Assembly (NCBI GenBank): GCA_965656525.1
Contig: CBFHKY010000004.1
Coordinates: 1-64,000, forward strand
Direction of reading: 5' to 3'
DNA from: Pseudomaricurvus sp965656525
GTDB lineage: Bacteria; Pseudomonadota; Gammaproteobacteria; Pseudomonadales; Cellvibrionaceae
Length of the DNA: 64,000 nucleotides
Part shown: positions 54,461-63,315 of the stretch, piece by piece
Layout of the letters: each line of letters starts with the position of its first letter
Numbering within the stretch: position 1 is the first letter of the stretch
Position numbers and translations under genes: made by a program
Notes under the pieces: model-generated
What the model was told of the DNA's origin: nothing
Seen by the model: the letters and a program-made list of their open reading frames with translations, nothing else
Database searches by the model: none

Positions 54461-56728
54461 CTATGCGGCAACTTCGACCTTAAGCTCAAGCGTATCGTTT
54501 TCTACGTCGACTTTAACAACACCGCCACCGACCGAAAGATCACCAAACAACACTTCTTCTGCCAACGGCTTTTTTAGCTTTTCCTGAATCAAACGAGCCA
54601 TAGGTCTTGCGCCCATCTTTTCATCATAGCCGTTCACAGCCAACCACTCTCTGGCTGCATCACTGATGTCGAGGGTAACTTTTTTGTCATCCAATTGCGT
54701 CTGCAGCTGAACCAAAAACTTATCCACCACCGTTTTGATAACATCCATAGATAGAGCACCAAATTGGATAATGGAATCCAAACGATTACGGAACTCAGGT
54801 GTGAACATTTTCTTGAGCATTTCCATGCCATCGGTACTGTGATCTTGATGAGTAAACCCGATTGAAGCGCGGCTCATCTCTTCTGCCCCAGCATTGGTGG
54901 TCATCACTAAGATAACATTTCTAAAATCCGCCTGACGGCCATTGTTATCCGTTAATGTTCCGTGATCCATCACCTGCAACAACAGGTTGAATACTTCAGG
55001 GTGCGCCTTTTCAATTTCATCCAGCAACACAACGCTGTGTGGATTTTTTGTCACTGCATCCGTCAACAAACCACCCTGGTCAAAACCGACATAACCTGGT
55101 GGCGCACCGATTAAGCGCGAAACAGTATGCCTTTCCATGTACTCGGACATATCAAAGCGAACCAATTCAACACCTAGCGTACTGGCCAACTGCTTACAGA
55201 GTTCCGTTTTACCGACCCCAGTAGGCCCAGCAAACAAAAATGAACCGATTGGCTTGTCCATTACATTCAAGCCTGCACGCGACAATTTAATACTGGTACT
55301 CAGTGCATCAATGGCTTCATCTTGGCCAAAGACAGTCATCCTTAAGTTTGAGTCTAGGTTACGCAGCTGATCTTTGTCCGAGGAAGACACGCTCTTTGGT
55401 GGAATGCGTGCAATTTTAGCCACAACCGATTCCACATCACCCACACCAATCACTTTTTTGCGTTTCGAAGGCGAAAGCAACTGTTGATAGGCTCCCGCCT
55501 CGTCAATGACATCGATGGCCTTATCAGGTAAAAAGCGGTCACCAATATAGCGATCCGCTAATTCAGCCGCAGCTCGCAACGCTTTATCGGTGTAACGCAA
55601 CTTGTGGTGTTCTTCAAAGCGGCTTTTGAGGCCTTTGAGTATCTGATAAGTATCATCCACACTGGGCTCGTTCACATCGATTTTTTGGAAACGACGCGAT
55701 AGCGCACGATCCTTCTCAAAAATACCGCGATATTCTTGGAAAGTAGTTGATCCAATACAGCGGAGGTCGCCCGATGTCAGCAGAGGCTTAAGTAAGTTAG
55801 AGGCATCCATTACACCTCCAGAAGCAGCTCCTGCACCAATGATGGTATGTATCTCGTCGATGAACAAAACCGCATTGTGTTGCTTTTTGAGATCGGCAAG
55901 CAACCCTTTGAAACGTTTTTCGAAATCACCACGGTATTTTGTACCCGCCAGCAAGGAGCCCAAATCCAAAGAATAGACGACACTTTCTGATAGCACCTCA
56001 GGCACATCACCATCAACAATACGCTTGGCCAACCCTTCAGCAATGGCAGTTTTACCCACACCGGACTCACCAACCAGTAACGGGTTATTCTTACGGCGAC
56101 GACTCAAAATTTGACACACGCGCTCAACTTCCGATGCCCGCCCTACCAGCGGATCAATTCGGCCAACTGACGCCTCTTCATTCAAATTTGTAGCATAGGC
56201 CGCCAGAGGGCTAGGGGAGCCTGTCTCACCACCTAAACCACTTTCGTCACTGGCATCATGATTGTGATCTTCGTTATGCTCGTCGGGGCCAGCTACTTTT
56301 GAAATGCCGTGAGTAACGTAATTAACGACATCCAAACGAGCCACGCTTTGCTGTTTCAAATAGTAAACGGCTTGGCTTTCCTGCTCACTGAAGATCGCCA
56401 CCAGAACGTTTGCGCCTGTGACTTCTTTTTTGCCAGAAGACTGCACGTGAAAAACGGCTCGCTGTAAAACTCGCTGAAATCCGAGAGTGGGCTGGGTTTC
56501 TCGATCCGCATCGGCCTCGGGTATGAGGGGCGTGGTAGAGTCGACGAATTCAATCAACTCACGCCGCAATATATTGATATCCGCACCACAAGCCTTTAGG
56601 ACTATGGCGGCGGAATCATTATCCAATAACGCCAGTAATAGGTGCTCTACCGTCATAAACTCGTGACGTTTAGAACGCGCACCTTTAAAGGCAAGATTCA
56701 AAGTCACTTCTAAATCTTTGCTCAGCAT
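54461..56728 (-). CDS. clpA: ATP-dependent Clp protease ATP-binding subunit ClpA
   Basis: A 755-residue AAA+ unfoldase feeding ClpP. N domain 1-145 (LNLAFKGARSKRHEFMTVEH) binds ClpS. AAA-1 has Walker A GESGVGKT and Walker B VLFIDEIHTIIGAG; AAA-2 has GPTGVGKTELCKQLASTLGV and VVLLDEIEKAHPEVFNLLLQ. The C-terminus follows the ClpA pattern (ARPMARLIQEKLKKPLAEEV). Start ATG 56728 (MLSKDLE) matches E. coli; the frame begins two codons earlier at a TTG. clpP is not in the window. Thirty-six bases after clpS. Confidence 0.98.
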   Translation of the reverse strand: MLSKDLEVTLNLAFKGARSKRHEFMTVEHLLLALLDNDSAAIVLKACGADINILRRELIEFVDSTTPLIPEADADRETQPTLGFQRVLQRAVFHVQSSGKKEVTGANVLVAIFSEQESQAVYYLKQQSVARLDVVNYVTHGISKVAGPDEHNEDHNHDASDESGLGGETGSPSPLAAYATNLNEEASVGRIDPLVGRASEVERVCQILSRRRKNNPLLVGESGVGKTAIAEGLAKRIVDGDVPEVLSESVVYSLDLGSLLAGTKYRGDFEKRFKGLLADLKKQHNAVLFIDEIHTIIGAGAASGGVMDASNLLKPLLTSGDLRCIGSTTFQEYRGIFEKDRALSRRFQKIDVNEPSVDDTYQILKGLKSRFEEHHKLRYTDKALRAAAELADRYIGDRFLPDKAIDVIDEAGAYQQLLSPSKRKKVIGVGDVESVVAKIARIPPKSVSSSDKDQLRNLDSNLRMTVFGQDEAIDALSTSIKLSRAGLNVMDKPIGSFLFAGPTGVGKTELCKQLASTLGVELVRFDMSEYMERHTVSRLIGAPPGYVGFDQGGLLTDAVTKNPHSVVLLDEIEKAHPEVFNLLLQVMDHGTLTDNNGRQADFRNVILVMTTNAGAEEMSRASIGFTHQDHSTDGMEMLKKMFTPEFRNRLDSIIQFGALSMDVIKTVVDKFLVQLQTQLDDKKVTLDISDAAREWLAVNGYDEKMGARPMARLIQEKLKKPLAEEVLFGDLSVGGGVVKVDVENDTLELKVEVAA

Positions 56729-56764
56729 TGGCAATTTACCCCTACAAGAAATGCATTTAGCGGG

Positions 56765-57136
56765 TTAGTCTTCATCCTCTATAGCTTCGATCTCACAAAG
56801 CAAAGGATGTTCATTCTCTCTGGCAAATTGATTGACCTGTTCGGCCTTTGTTTCAGCAATGTCACGCGTATAAATACCGCAGACGGCCTTGCCTTCTGTA
56901 TGGACTGTCAACATGACTTGAGTGGCTTTTTCACGCCCCATGTTAAAGAACACTTCCAGCGTTTCTACCACAAACTCCATAGGAGTATAGTCGTCATTTA
57001 ACAGTACCACTTTATACATGGACGGTGGGCGCAATTTCGGCTTTGCTGACTGTACAGCAACACCATGATCGTCATCGTGCTCACCGTCTTGGTCATCTGC
57101 ACTTAATCTTAGATGAAGGTATTTGAGATTACTCAT
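56765..57136 (-). CDS. clpS: ClpS adaptor
   Basis: A 123-residue adaptor that delivers N-degron substrates (N-terminal Leu, Phe, Trp, Tyr) to ClpA. The core reads MYKVVLLNDDYTPMEFVVET with the N-degron-binding Asn-Asp, then VMLTVHTEGKAVCGIYTRDI with the conserved His, and ENEHPLLCEIEAI. The N-terminal 40 residues, rich in Asp and His, are the flexible extension that blocks ClpA substrates. ATG 57136 (MSNLKYLHLRLS) is preferred over an upstream extension to 57202. Confidence 0.96.
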   Translation of the reverse strand: MSNLKYLHLRLSADDQDGEHDDDHGVAVQSAKPKLRPPSMYKVVLLNDDYTPMEFVVETLEVFFNMGREKATQVMLTVHTEGKAVCGIYTRDIAETKAEQVNQFARENEHPLLCEIEAIEDED

Positions 57137-57425
57137 TTGAATCACTAACAAATTATTTGAACACTCAGAAGAAGACAAAACAGCGAAAAGATCAAAAAAC
57201 AAACAACATGGTTAATATTTTTACTTGACGCATTATTCGTACTTCGATATAAAAATGAGAATATTATTCCACTTTAGATCAGTATACCGATAACGATTTA
57301 CGGTTCATACGACTACAACGGTATTTAAGATTAACTCGGAGCCAAGTACCGTAGAAGGGATAAACGCGAACACGTAGAGGCTCCCCAGCAGTACTTTCAT
57401 TCAGGCTACAGCAAAGGGATCAGTT
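57137..57425. promoter_or_regulatory. Divergent intergenic region clpS / cspD
   Basis: 289 bases holding both promoters. The A+T-rich left half and the untranslated leader before cspD are typical of this layout in enterics. No gene seen. Confidence 0.4.
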
Positions 57426-57686
57426 ATGCCAACAGGCACGGTAAAATGGTTTAACAACGCCAAAGGGTATGGTTTCATACTACCAGATGACGGCGGAGAA
57501 GATCTTTTTGCGCACTACTCGGCCGTGGCAATGGATGGCTATAAAACGTTAAAGGCAGGACAGGCCGTGAATTTTGAAATCACCCAAGGCGCAAAAGGCC
57601 TACACGCCATTCAAATCAAGCCCCCTGAAAACTCCATCCAAGACTCTCTTAAGCCGACCGAAGATAAGACCGAAAGCGCTCCTTAA
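57426..57686 (+). CDS. cspD: Cold-shock-like protein CspD
   Basis: An 86-residue cold-shock-domain protein. It has the RNP1-type KWFNNAKGYGFILPDDGGED and RNP2-type DLFAHYSAVA, then YKTLKAGQAVNFEITQGAKG. CspD-type members bind single-stranded DNA, are induced in stationary phase and inhibit replication in E. coli. The tail past residue 70 is longer and charged. Location divergent to clpS, as in E. coli, supports CspD over other Csps. Confidence 0.92.
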   Translation: MPTGTVKWFNNAKGYGFILPDDGGEDLFAHYSAVAMDGYKTLKAGQAVNFEITQGAKGLHAIQIKPPENSIQDSLKPTEDKTESAP

Positions 57687-57774
57687 ACTCTACGAAAAGC
57701 CCAGTATAGACAAAAAACAAGTGTAGAACGCTTTTTGCAATAACCTCCGACTACCTACTACATAGTGCTGGGCA

Positions 57775-57810
57775 CACAAAAAAGCCCGACCAATGTGGCC
57801 GGGCTTTAGA
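57775..57810 (-). terminator. Terminator of icd
   Basis: AAAGCCCGACC / GGCCGGGCTTT with one mismatch, about 35 bases past the icd stop. Read on the minus strand it ends in CGGGCTTTTTTG. The arms also allow use by cspD on the plus strand, with a weaker T run. Confidence 0.88.
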
Positions 57811-57842
57811 GTTAATACAACCGTTAACGGCCGATTAAAAAG

Positions 57843-60071
57843 TTACAGCTCACTCAATGCCTGATTGAGTGTTGCGCTAGGGCGCATCGCCTCTGATGCT
57901 TTCTTAGCGTCCAAACGATAATAGCCGCCAATATCCACAGGTGAACCCTGAATACTGTTCAGCTCGTCGACAATCTTCTGTTCGTTAGCTTGCAGCTTCT
58001 CGGCCAACGGAGCAAAAGCGGCTTTCAAATCGGCGTCTTTTTCTTGTTCAGCCAAGGCCTTGGCCCAGTAAAGCGCCAGATAGAAATGGCTGCCACGGTT
58101 ATCCAGTTCATTCACTTTACGCGATGGCGATTTGTTGTTATCCAGAAACATACCATTCGCAACATCTAAGGTGTCTGCCAAAACTTGTGCTTTTGGCAAG
58201 CTGTAAGCGTGAGAAAGATGGGCAAAGGATTCCGACAAGGCCAAAAATTCACCCAGCGAATCCCAGCGCAGGTGATTTTCCTCAATAAATTGCTGAACAT
58301 GCTTAGGGGCAGAACCACCGGCTCCGGTTTCAAATAGGCCGCCGCCGTTCATCAGAGGCACAATAGAGAGCATTTTGGCACTGGTACCCAATTCAAGAAT
58401 TGGGAACAAATCCGTCAGGTAGTCTCGTAAAACATTACCCGTTACAGAAATGGTATCTTCACCGCGACGAATACGCTCTAGAGAGAAAGCCGTCGCCTCA
58501 ACTGGCGACATAATTAGGATTTCTAGGCCAGTCAGATCATGATCCTGCAGGTATTTTTCAACTTTCAGAATCAACTGAGCATCGTGAGCTCGATTGCGAT
58601 CCAACCAAAATACAGCCGGTGACTTAGAGGCGCGAGCGCGATTAACCGCAAGTTTAACCCAATCACGAACCGGGTCGTCTTTCACTTTACACATGCGGAA
58701 GATATCGCCTTTCTCGACATCTTGCTCTAACAATACCTCGCCTGACTCAGCTGTCACGCGAATGCGACCGCGACCAGGCGATAAAAATGTTTTGTTGTGT
58801 GAGCCGTACTCTTCTGCCTTTTTGGCCATCAAACCCACATTGGAAACACTGCCCATAGTCGATGGGTCAAAAGCGCCATTGGCTTTACAGTCTTCAATTA
58901 CTGCCTGATAAACACCCGCGTAACAACGATCAGGAATCACTGCTTTGGTGTCATGCAGCTGGTTATCTGGACCCCACATTTTACCGGAGTCACGGATCAT
59001 GGCCGGCATAGATGCATCCACGATGATATCACTGGGCACATGCAAGTTAGTAATGCCCTTATCAGAATTGACCATCGCCATTTCTGGGCGCTTAGCGTAA
59101 CACGCTGTAATTTCCGCCTTGATGGCTTCTTGCTGCTCGGGGCGAAGAACTTGAATTTTTTCGTACAGATCACCGATGCCGTTATTCACATCGACACCCA
59201 GGTTATCAAGAATGTCGCCAAATTTGCGAAATACCGGCTTGTAAAATGCGGTCACGGCATGACCAAACATGATGGGGTCTGACACTTTCATCATGGTGGC
59301 TTTCAAGTGTAGAGAGAACAAAACATCTTCGCGTTTTGCTTTTTCAATTTCAGTCTCTAAAAAGCTTGATAACGCACGGACATTCATTACGGCCGCATCG
59401 ATAATTTCACCTTCCAAAACTGGTGTCTTTTCGCGCAGCGTCTCTAGTCGGCCGTTGTCGCCTATGTATTCGATAACAACGTTACCTTTATCGGTCACAA
59501 CAGTAGACTTTTCACTATCGTAGAAGTCACCATAGGTCATGTGGGCCACATGAGACTTCGAGTCAGCTGTCCACTTACCCATACGATGGGAGTTCTTTTT
59601 AGCGTAAGCTTTAACAGATGCAGCGGCACGACGATCAGAGTTACCTTCACGCAACACGGGGTTAACGGCGCTGCCTTTCACTTGATCATAGAGTGATTTA
59701 ATGCGTTTTTGTTCAGCATTTGCCGGTTCATCTGGGTAATCTGGCAATTGAAAACCAAGGGCTTTCAGCTCTTTAATTGCTGCACTCAACTGAGGCACAG
59801 AGGCACTGACGTTTGGCAATTTAACAATATTGGCTTCGGGGGTTTCGGCCAGAGCACCAAGTTCAGCCAAATCATCGGCAATGCGCTGATCTTCTGGTAA
59901 GAATTCACTCAAGTTGGCGAGAATTCGTGCGGAAAGCGAAATATCGCGTGTTTCAACTTCGACACCAGCTTTCTGTGCAAAAGCCTGCACGATGGGGAGT
60001 AAAGAATAAGTAGCTAAAGCAGGAGCTTCATCGGTGAGGGTATAAATGATCTTAGGTGTATCGTTTGACAT
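57843..60071 (-). CDS. icd: NADP-dependent isocitrate dehydrogenase, monomeric type
   Basis: A 742-residue monomeric IDH, oxidising isocitrate to 2-oxoglutarate with NADP. It starts MSNDTPKIIYTLTDEAPALA, with LREGNSDRRAAASVKAYAKK (substrate Ser and Arg), FGHAVTAFYKPVFRKFGDIL, CYAGVYQAVIEDCKANGAFD and FWLDRNRAHDAQLILKVEKY. It ends in GGYYRLDAKKASEAMRPSAT. The monomeric type is unrelated in length to the 416-residue dimeric Icd. ATG 60071 follows GGGAGAGACA; an in-frame ATG at 60083 is rejected for lacking a site. A dimeric icd paralogue would adjoin in Pseudomonas but is not seen here. Confidence 0.97.
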   Translation of the reverse strand: MSNDTPKIIYTLTDEAPALATYSLLPIVQAFAQKAGVEVETRDISLSARILANLSEFLPEDQRIADDLAELGALAETPEANIVKLPNVSASVPQLSAAIKELKALGFQLPDYPDEPANAEQKRIKSLYDQVKGSAVNPVLREGNSDRRAAASVKAYAKKNSHRMGKWTADSKSHVAHMTYGDFYDSEKSTVVTDKGNVVIEYIGDNGRLETLREKTPVLEGEIIDAAVMNVRALSSFLETEIEKAKREDVLFSLHLKATMMKVSDPIMFGHAVTAFYKPVFRKFGDILDNLGVDVNNGIGDLYEKIQVLRPEQQEAIKAEITACYAKRPEMAMVNSDKGITNLHVPSDIIVDASMPAMIRDSGKMWGPDNQLHDTKAVIPDRCYAGVYQAVIEDCKANGAFDPSTMGSVSNVGLMAKKAEEYGSHNKTFLSPGRGRIRVTAESGEVLLEQDVEKGDIFRMCKVKDDPVRDWVKLAVNRARASKSPAVFWLDRNRAHDAQLILKVEKYLQDHDLTGLEILIMSPVEATAFSLERIRRGEDTISVTGNVLRDYLTDLFPILELGTSAKMLSIVPLMNGGGLFETGAGGSAPKHVQQFIEENHLRWDSLGEFLALSESFAHLSHAYSLPKAQVLADTLDVANGMFLDNNKSPSRKVNELDNRGSHFYLALYWAKALAEQEKDADLKAAFAPLAEKLQANEQKIVDELNSIQGSPVDIGGYYRLDAKKASEAMRPSATLNQALSEL

Positions 60072-60220
60072 TGTCTCTCCCATACGTGAGGTCTATCTGA
60101 TTAATGAGCCAAAACCTAAGCAGACTTTTGATCTAGCTGGCCCTCATTTTTCGCGACACATCTTACCAGACACACCGAGAATTAGGTAGTAAAATTACAC
60201 CAAACAGCCATGGACCCAGC

Positions 60221-60835
60221 ATGAGTCAGATCATATTATTTAACAAGCCCTTCCGCGTTATGAGTCAGTTCAGTGACGCCGATGGCCGAGCGACCCTGAA
60301 AAACTACTTACCGGACCATAAAGGCTTCTACCCAGCAGGCAGGCTTGATTTTGACTCTGAGGGCCTAATGCTACTGACTAACGACGGTCAGTTGCAGCAC
60401 AGGATCGCGAACCCCAAACATAAACTACCAAAAACATACTGGGTTCAAGTTGAACATACCCCGAGCCATGAAGCACTGCAACAATTGCGCGACGGCGTTA
60501 ACTTAAAAGATGGCCCCAGCCTACCAGCCAAAGTGAAAAGGATCGCCCCACCAAAAGATTTATGGTCTCGTACACCGCCCATCAGAGAGCGCCAAAACAT
60601 ACCTACTGAGTGGCTCGAAATCACCATTACGGAGGGCCGAAACCGCCAAGTTCGACGTATGACCGCAGCCATTAACCACCCCACTTTGCGCTTGATAAGA
60701 GCGGCAATTGGTCCTTGGACGCTGCACAATTTAAAGCCAGGCGAGCACCGCATGGAAACCGTCACAATGCCGCCCACAAGACGCCCCAAAAAAACCTTTT
60801 CAAAACGAACAAAAAACAGGCCTCCACAACAATAA
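60221..60835 (+). CDS. rluE: rRNA pseudouridine synthase, RluE type
   Basis: A 204-residue RsuA-family synthase without S4 domain. The catalytic motif is YPAGRLDFDSEGLMLLTNDG, with the nucleophilic Asp in GRLD. Further segments are LPKTYWVQVEHTPSHEALQQ and ITEGRNRQVRRMTAAINHPT. In E. coli RluE modifies U2457 of 23S rRNA. The basic C-terminal tail (RRPKKTFSKRTKNRPPQQ) favours RNA binding. RluE rather than RluB or RsuA is chosen by lack of an S4 domain. Confidence 0.9.
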   Translation: MSQIILFNKPFRVMSQFSDADGRATLKNYLPDHKGFYPAGRLDFDSEGLMLLTNDGQLQHRIANPKHKLPKTYWVQVEHTPSHEALQQLRDGVNLKDGPSLPAKVKRIAPPKDLWSRTPPIRERQNIPTEWLEITITEGRNRQVRRMTAAINHPTLRLIRAAIGPWTLHNLKPGEHRMETVTMPPTRRPKKTFSKRTKNRPPQQ

Positions 60836-60886
60836 CAGCAACAATGGTCAAATTTTTGTTATAAAACTACAAAGCCGACATAGCTC

Positions 60887-61345
60887 ATGACACTATCAAA
60901 CAAAACAGAAAAACCTCACGCCACAGTTGCGACCATCGTTGAAAAAGACGGCCTTTATTTGCTCGTCAAAGAATTACGCGATGGCCATATTGTTTACAAC
61001 CAACCCGCTGGCCATATTGAAAACGGCGAATCTGTAGCCCAAGCAGCCATAAGAGAAACGCTTGAAGAAACTGGCTGGCATATTGAGCCCGTCGCTGTTG
61101 GTGGCCTCTCTATGTATCATGCAGCCAACGGTATCAGCTATCTGCGCACCACCTTGATTGCAGAAGCCGTACAAAGAGAAAGTAACCCTCAGCTAGACGA
61201 CGGTATTTTAGAAGCCATTTGGTTTACCTACGAAGAGGTTGTCGCGCTGGGTTCACAACTCAGAAGCCCTATTGTGCTTAAAGTTATCGACGATTATCGT
61301 CGGGGAGTACGCTACCCAATGGCACTGATCTACGAGCACGGGTAA
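60887..61345 (+). CDS. NUDIX hydrolase (NudJ-like)
   Basis: A 152-residue NUDIX enzyme. The motif is GHIENGESVAQAAIRETLEE followed by TGW, complete with G-x5-E-x7-RE-x2-EE-x-G. It fits phosphatase NudJ-like hydrolases, which act on thiamine pyrophosphates and nucleoside di- or triphosphates. It precedes mnmA by 38 bases in one direction, as in relatives. Substrate not determined. Confidence 0.93.
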   Translation: MTLSNKTEKPHATVATIVEKDGLYLLVKELRDGHIVYNQPAGHIENGESVAQAAIRETLEETGWHIEPVAVGGLSMYHAANGISYLRTTLIAEAVQRESNPQLDDGILEAIWFTYEEVVALGSQLRSPIVLKVIDDYRRGVRYPMALIYEHG

Positions 61346-61383
61346 AATATTGTTTTTGTAAGACATCAAAACGGATCAAACTT

Positions 61384-62538
61384 GTGGCCTTTACTGTTCA
61401 AAACCCATCTGAAACCAAAGTGATCGTCGGCATGTCCGGTGGCGTTGACTCTTCTGTGGCCGCCTTACTGCTATTGCAGCAAGGCTATCGAGTGGAGGGG
61501 CTGTTCATGAAGAATTGGGATGAAGATGACGGCACCGAGTACTGCACCGCGAAAGATGACCTTGTGGATGCCCAGCGCGTCTGTGAGCGACTTGGCATCA
61601 AACTTCACACGGCTAATTTTGCTGCTGAATACTGGGATAATGTCTTCGAGCACTTTCTTGCAGAATACCAAGCTGGCCGTACCCCCAACCCAGACATACT
61701 CTGTAACCGAGAAATCAAATTTAAAGTATTTCTTGAGTACGCAGAAGTGCTGGGAGCCGATTTGATTGCCACAGGACACTACGTGCGCCGCAACGACGCC
61801 CAAGGCCACACCTTTTTGCTTAAAGGATTAGATACCAACAAGGATCAAAGTTACTTTCTGCATGCCGTTGGTGAAGCTGAATTCGCTAAATCCCTGTTCC
61901 CTGTGGGCGACTTGGAAAAGCCTGCCGTACGTGAGCTGGCCGAACAACACGGCCTCATCACTCACAACAAAAAAGACTCTACCGGTATTTGCTTTATTGG
62001 GGAGCGACGTTTCACCGACTTCTTGCAACAATATTTACCCGCACAACCTGGTGACATTGTCAGTGATCGCGGCGATATCATTGGTCAACATGCAGGATTG
62101 ATGTATCACACCATTGGCCAACGCCAAGGGCTGGGCATTGGTGGCATGAAAAATACCAGTGACGAGCCTTGGTATGTGGCCGAAAAAAATCTATCGACCA
62201 ATCAGCTCGTGGCCGTTCAAGGAAAGAATCACCCATTGCTGTTCAAAGACACGCTTATTTCTGCGCCCTGCCACTGGATTAACGGTACCCCTGCAGACAG
62301 CACATTACGCTGCCATGCAAAAACACGCTATCGCCAACCCGACCAGTACTGTACGGTACATCTGCAAACTGATGGTCGTTTAGAAGTTCATTTCGATGAA
62401 CCGCAAAGAGCAATCACACCCGGGCAGTCCATTGTTTTTTATCTTGCAGAGGTTTGCCTTGGAGGAGCGGTAATTGAACAAGCCTTCAACACTGAACGCA
62501 CTGACTCAGCTCAAGAAACCTCAGCCTCTACCATCTAA
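61384..62538 (+). CDS. mnmA: tRNA-specific 2-thiouridylase MnmA
   Basis: A 384-residue enzyme that makes s2U34 in tRNA-Lys, -Glu and -Gln using the TusE-carried sulfur. P-loop VIVGMSGGVDSSVAALLLLQ. The catalytic Cys pair is in NPDILCNREIKF and DSTGICFIGERRFTDF. Also ATGHYVRRND and YHTIGQRQGLGIGGMKNTSD. Start codon is GTG at 61384 with only a weak site, and no alternative fits before the P-loop. C-terminal tail Ser/Thr-rich. The tus genes are not visible. Confidence 0.97.
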   Translation: MAFTVQNPSETKVIVGMSGGVDSSVAALLLLQQGYRVEGLFMKNWDEDDGTEYCTAKDDLVDAQRVCERLGIKLHTANFAAEYWDNVFEHFLAEYQAGRTPNPDILCNREIKFKVFLEYAEVLGADLIATGHYVRRNDAQGHTFLLKGLDTNKDQSYFLHAVGEAEFAKSLFPVGDLEKPAVRELAEQHGLITHNKKDSTGICFIGERRFTDFLQQYLPAQPGDIVSDRGDIIGQHAGLMYHTIGQRQGLGIGGMKNTSDEPWYVAEKNLSTNQLVAVQGKNHPLLFKDTLISAPCHWINGTPADSTLRCHAKTRYRQPDQYCTVHLQTDGRLEVHFDEPQRAITPGQSIVFYLAEVCLGGAVIEQAFNTERTDSAQETSASTI

Positions 62539-62600
62539 CGACGGATATAAGCCGTAACAAGTAAACGCTACACCACATCAAGCCACGAGGAAGTTGTATT

Positions 62601-63236
62601 TTGAGCACCCACTGGAAAGACTCCACCCTCGCGTTAGCCGGTGTATTCCAAGCCGCGGCTTTGGTAGAACAACTGGCAAAAACCGGCTACGTACAGACGG
62701 AAGCCCAAGAAGCACTGATCAATAGCCTGTTCACTACAAACCCAGACTCAACGCTAGCCGTATATGGTCATCGCGCCGAAGCCCTTGAACTAGGGTTTAA
62801 GGTTATGAACAGCGTTCTTAATCAACAAAACACTCAGGAGCACCCCGATGCCTTACGCTATGTGCTGGGCATACTGCATTTGCAAAAAAAGATGGCCAGC
62901 CGCAAAGACATGGTGGCACTGATTGGTAAACGTCTTGAGCAAATTCAGCGTCAAGCCGATCACTTTGGCATCGCTCATGAAAATGTACTCAGCAGTATTG
63001 GCGGACTGTATGGCGACACCATCAGCACGTTCAAGTTTCGCATACAAGTTATGGGTGACTTCAATTATTTACAGCAAGCTCGGATCGCCAATCAGGTTCG
63101 CGCTCTTCTCTTCAGCGGCATTCGTTCTGCGACGCTTTGGCGACAAGTTGGGGGCACCCGCTTGCAGGTCATTTTCCAACGCAAGAAACTTGGGCGCTGT
63201 GCCGAGCAATGGCTCAGTACCCTGAAGCACAATTAA
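62601..63236 (+). CDS. hflD: High-frequency lysogenization protein HflD homologue
   Basis: A 211-residue helical, membrane-associated protein, conserved between mnmA and purB in gammaproteobacteria. In E. coli it binds phage lambda CII. Family segments are LALAGVFQAAALVEQLAKTG, VLNQQNTQEHPDALRYVLGI, LHLQKKM and GDFNYLQQARIANQVRALLF. Begins with TTG 62601 preceded by GAGGAA, an unusual start. Ancestral role unknown. Confidence 0.93.
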   Translation: MSTHWKDSTLALAGVFQAAALVEQLAKTGYVQTEAQEALINSLFTTNPDSTLAVYGHRAEALELGFKVMNSVLNQQNTQEHPDALRYVLGILHLQKKMASRKDMVALIGKRLEQIQRQADHFGIAHENVLSSIGGLYGDTISTFKFRIQVMGDFNYLQQARIANQVRALLFSGIRSATLWRQVGGTRLQVIFQRKKLGRCAEQWLSTLKHN

Positions 63237-63315
63237 AGAAGCCCATCGCGTTATTTTCCGGTATCATCCGCGCCTGCAATTCATTCATTATTCGACGAGA
63301 CGGTTTCTACAGACT

